DNA from: JADZAI01 sp047602465
Lineage (GTDB): Bacteria > Pseudomonadota > Alphaproteobacteria > Micropepsales > Micropepsaceae
Assembly (NCBI GenBank): GCA_047602465.1
Contig: JASGHF010000002.1
Span: 496,001 to 560,000, forward strand
Reading direction: 5' to 3'
DNA: 64,000 nt
Made by a program: the position numbers and the translations under genes
The notes under the pieces: model-generated
What the model was told of the DNA's origin: nothing
Databases searched by the model: none
What the model saw: only the letters and a program-made list of their open reading frames with translations
Part shown: positions 63,362 through 64,000 of the stretch, in pieces
Layout of the letters: every line of letters begins with the position of its first letter
Numbering within the stretch: the stretch's first letter is position 1

Positions 63362-64000
63362 ATGAGCGCCGCCGCGCCCGCACGCGCGCCATCAATCTGC
63401 TGGAATGGCCACGAAGGCGAAGCCGTGGGCCATGCCAACGGCATGGACATCATCGCGTGCGCCGCCTGCGGCTTCCGCCATGCCGTGCCGCTGCCCGACC
63501 CGGTCGAAATGGCGCGCGAATATGCAGAAGCCTACTACGCCGACGCCAAGCCGACCTATCTTGAGGACGCCGGCGCCGACCAGCAATGGGCGAAGCTGTT
63601 CCAGGACGACCGGCTCGATGCCGTCGCCGCCGCGCTCGGCCGCAGCGCCGGTACGCTGATCGAGATCGGCTCCGGCCCCGGCTTTTTCCTCCAGACCGCC
63701 GCCGCACGCGGCTTCACCGCCATCGGCGTGGAACCCTCGCGCCAGGCCGCCGCCTTTGCGCAATCTCGCGGCCTCACCGTCCACAACCGCAGTTTTGCGG
63801 ATGCCGTCGCGCACGGCCTGCCCGCCGCCGACGTGATCGCCGCGACCAATGTGCTTGAGCACATCGCCGATCCCATCGAAACGCTGACCGCCGCCTGCGC
63901 GCTGCTGAAATCCGGCGGCGTCATGTGCCTGACGGTCCCGAACGATTTCAGCCCGCTGCAGATCGCGGCGCAGGACGGCAAGGGCCACGCGCCCTGGTGG
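63362..64000 (+). CDS. SAM-dependent methyltransferase, cut by window end
   Basis: 213 residues visible, no stop before base 64000. N-terminal Cys-rich patch (ICWNGHEG, IACAACGFRH) may hold zinc. SAM motif I LIEIGSGPGFFLQTAAARG near residue 101, then IGVEPSRQAAAF and ATNVLEHIADPIETL. Resembles methyltransferases of glycan clusters. Starts 111 bases from the divergent neuB start, so it may belong to the same sugar locus. Confidence 0.85.
   Translation, partial: MSAAAPARAPSICWNGHEGEAVGHANGMDIIACAACGFRHAVPLPDPVEMAREYAEAYYADAKPTYLEDAGADQQWAKLFQDDRLDAVAAALGRSAGTLIEIGSGPGFFLQTAAARGFTAIGVEPSRQAAAFAQSRGLTVHNRSFADAVAHGLPAADVIAATNVLEHIADPIETLTAACALLKSGGVMCLTVPNDFSPLQIAAQDGKGHAPWW

Overview
The window comes from a GC-rich alphaproteobacterium, most likely close to Caulobacterales (for example Hyphomonadaceae). 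The evidence is the CckA cell-cycle kinase, the FliX/FlbY/FlaEY/FlbA type flagellar genes, the split purS/purQ/purL FGAM synthase, eukaryote-like NADP isocitrate dehydrogenase, alpha-type DksA, a GTTC-N7-GTTC SOS box at recA and several TTAA-N7-TTAA CtrA boxes. The lineage call is inference; no rRNA is present.

Layout. 1-9.2 kb: purine synthesis (end of purS, purQ, purL) interleaved with small secreted and VOC proteins, a YoaK-type membrane protein, an NhaP-like antiporter, BolA, monothiol glutaredoxin and rpsD. 9.2-12.8 kb: a tightly overlapped minus-strand run (TrmJ-like rRNA/tRNA methyltransferase broken by one base, alpha/beta hydrolase, gamma-carbonic anhydrase, Gfo/Idh/MocA oxidoreductase, CsaA). 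12.9-20 kb: icd, a Kef-type antiporter, alaS and recA. 20-24.3 kb: a TonB-dependent haem/siderophore-type receptor with a DUF6607 lipoprotein downstream and a divergent DUF4198 protein. 24.3-29.4 kb: a compact operon of TetR regulator, type I extradiol dioxygenase, FAH-family hydrolase, flavin monooxygenase and cytochrome P450, which looks like a small aromatic-ring catabolic pathway of unknown substrate.

29.4-64 kb is mostly motility: cckA; flgB-flgC-fliE-fliQ-fliR-flhB; fliO-fliP; fliL-fliM-DUF6468-motE-like-giant TPR protein; flgF-flgG-flgA-flgH; fliX-dksA; flgI-flgJ(rod)-flbY; a FlaEY-like protein; and a flagellin-glycosylation-type block (TPR/FlbA-like protein, an SpsF-PseG fusion, a short NeuB, a methyltransferase cut by the window end). 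Non-flagellar genes sit among them: two secreted proteins of lower GC, ArsC/YffB, an SDR, aquaporin, lipid kinase, a HExxH peptidase-like protein and a cytochrome c.

The most coherent new signal is regulatory. Four flagellar promoters carry CtrA boxes, four carry nearly identical palindromes with the core GGCAGANTTTGCC (candidate FlbD/ftr sites), and two have sigma-54 promoters. Other points for a second look are two probable +1 frameshifts (trmJ and the flaEY-like gene), three families of intergenic repeats, the giant envelope TPR protein in the motor operon, and the extradiol/P450 cluster.
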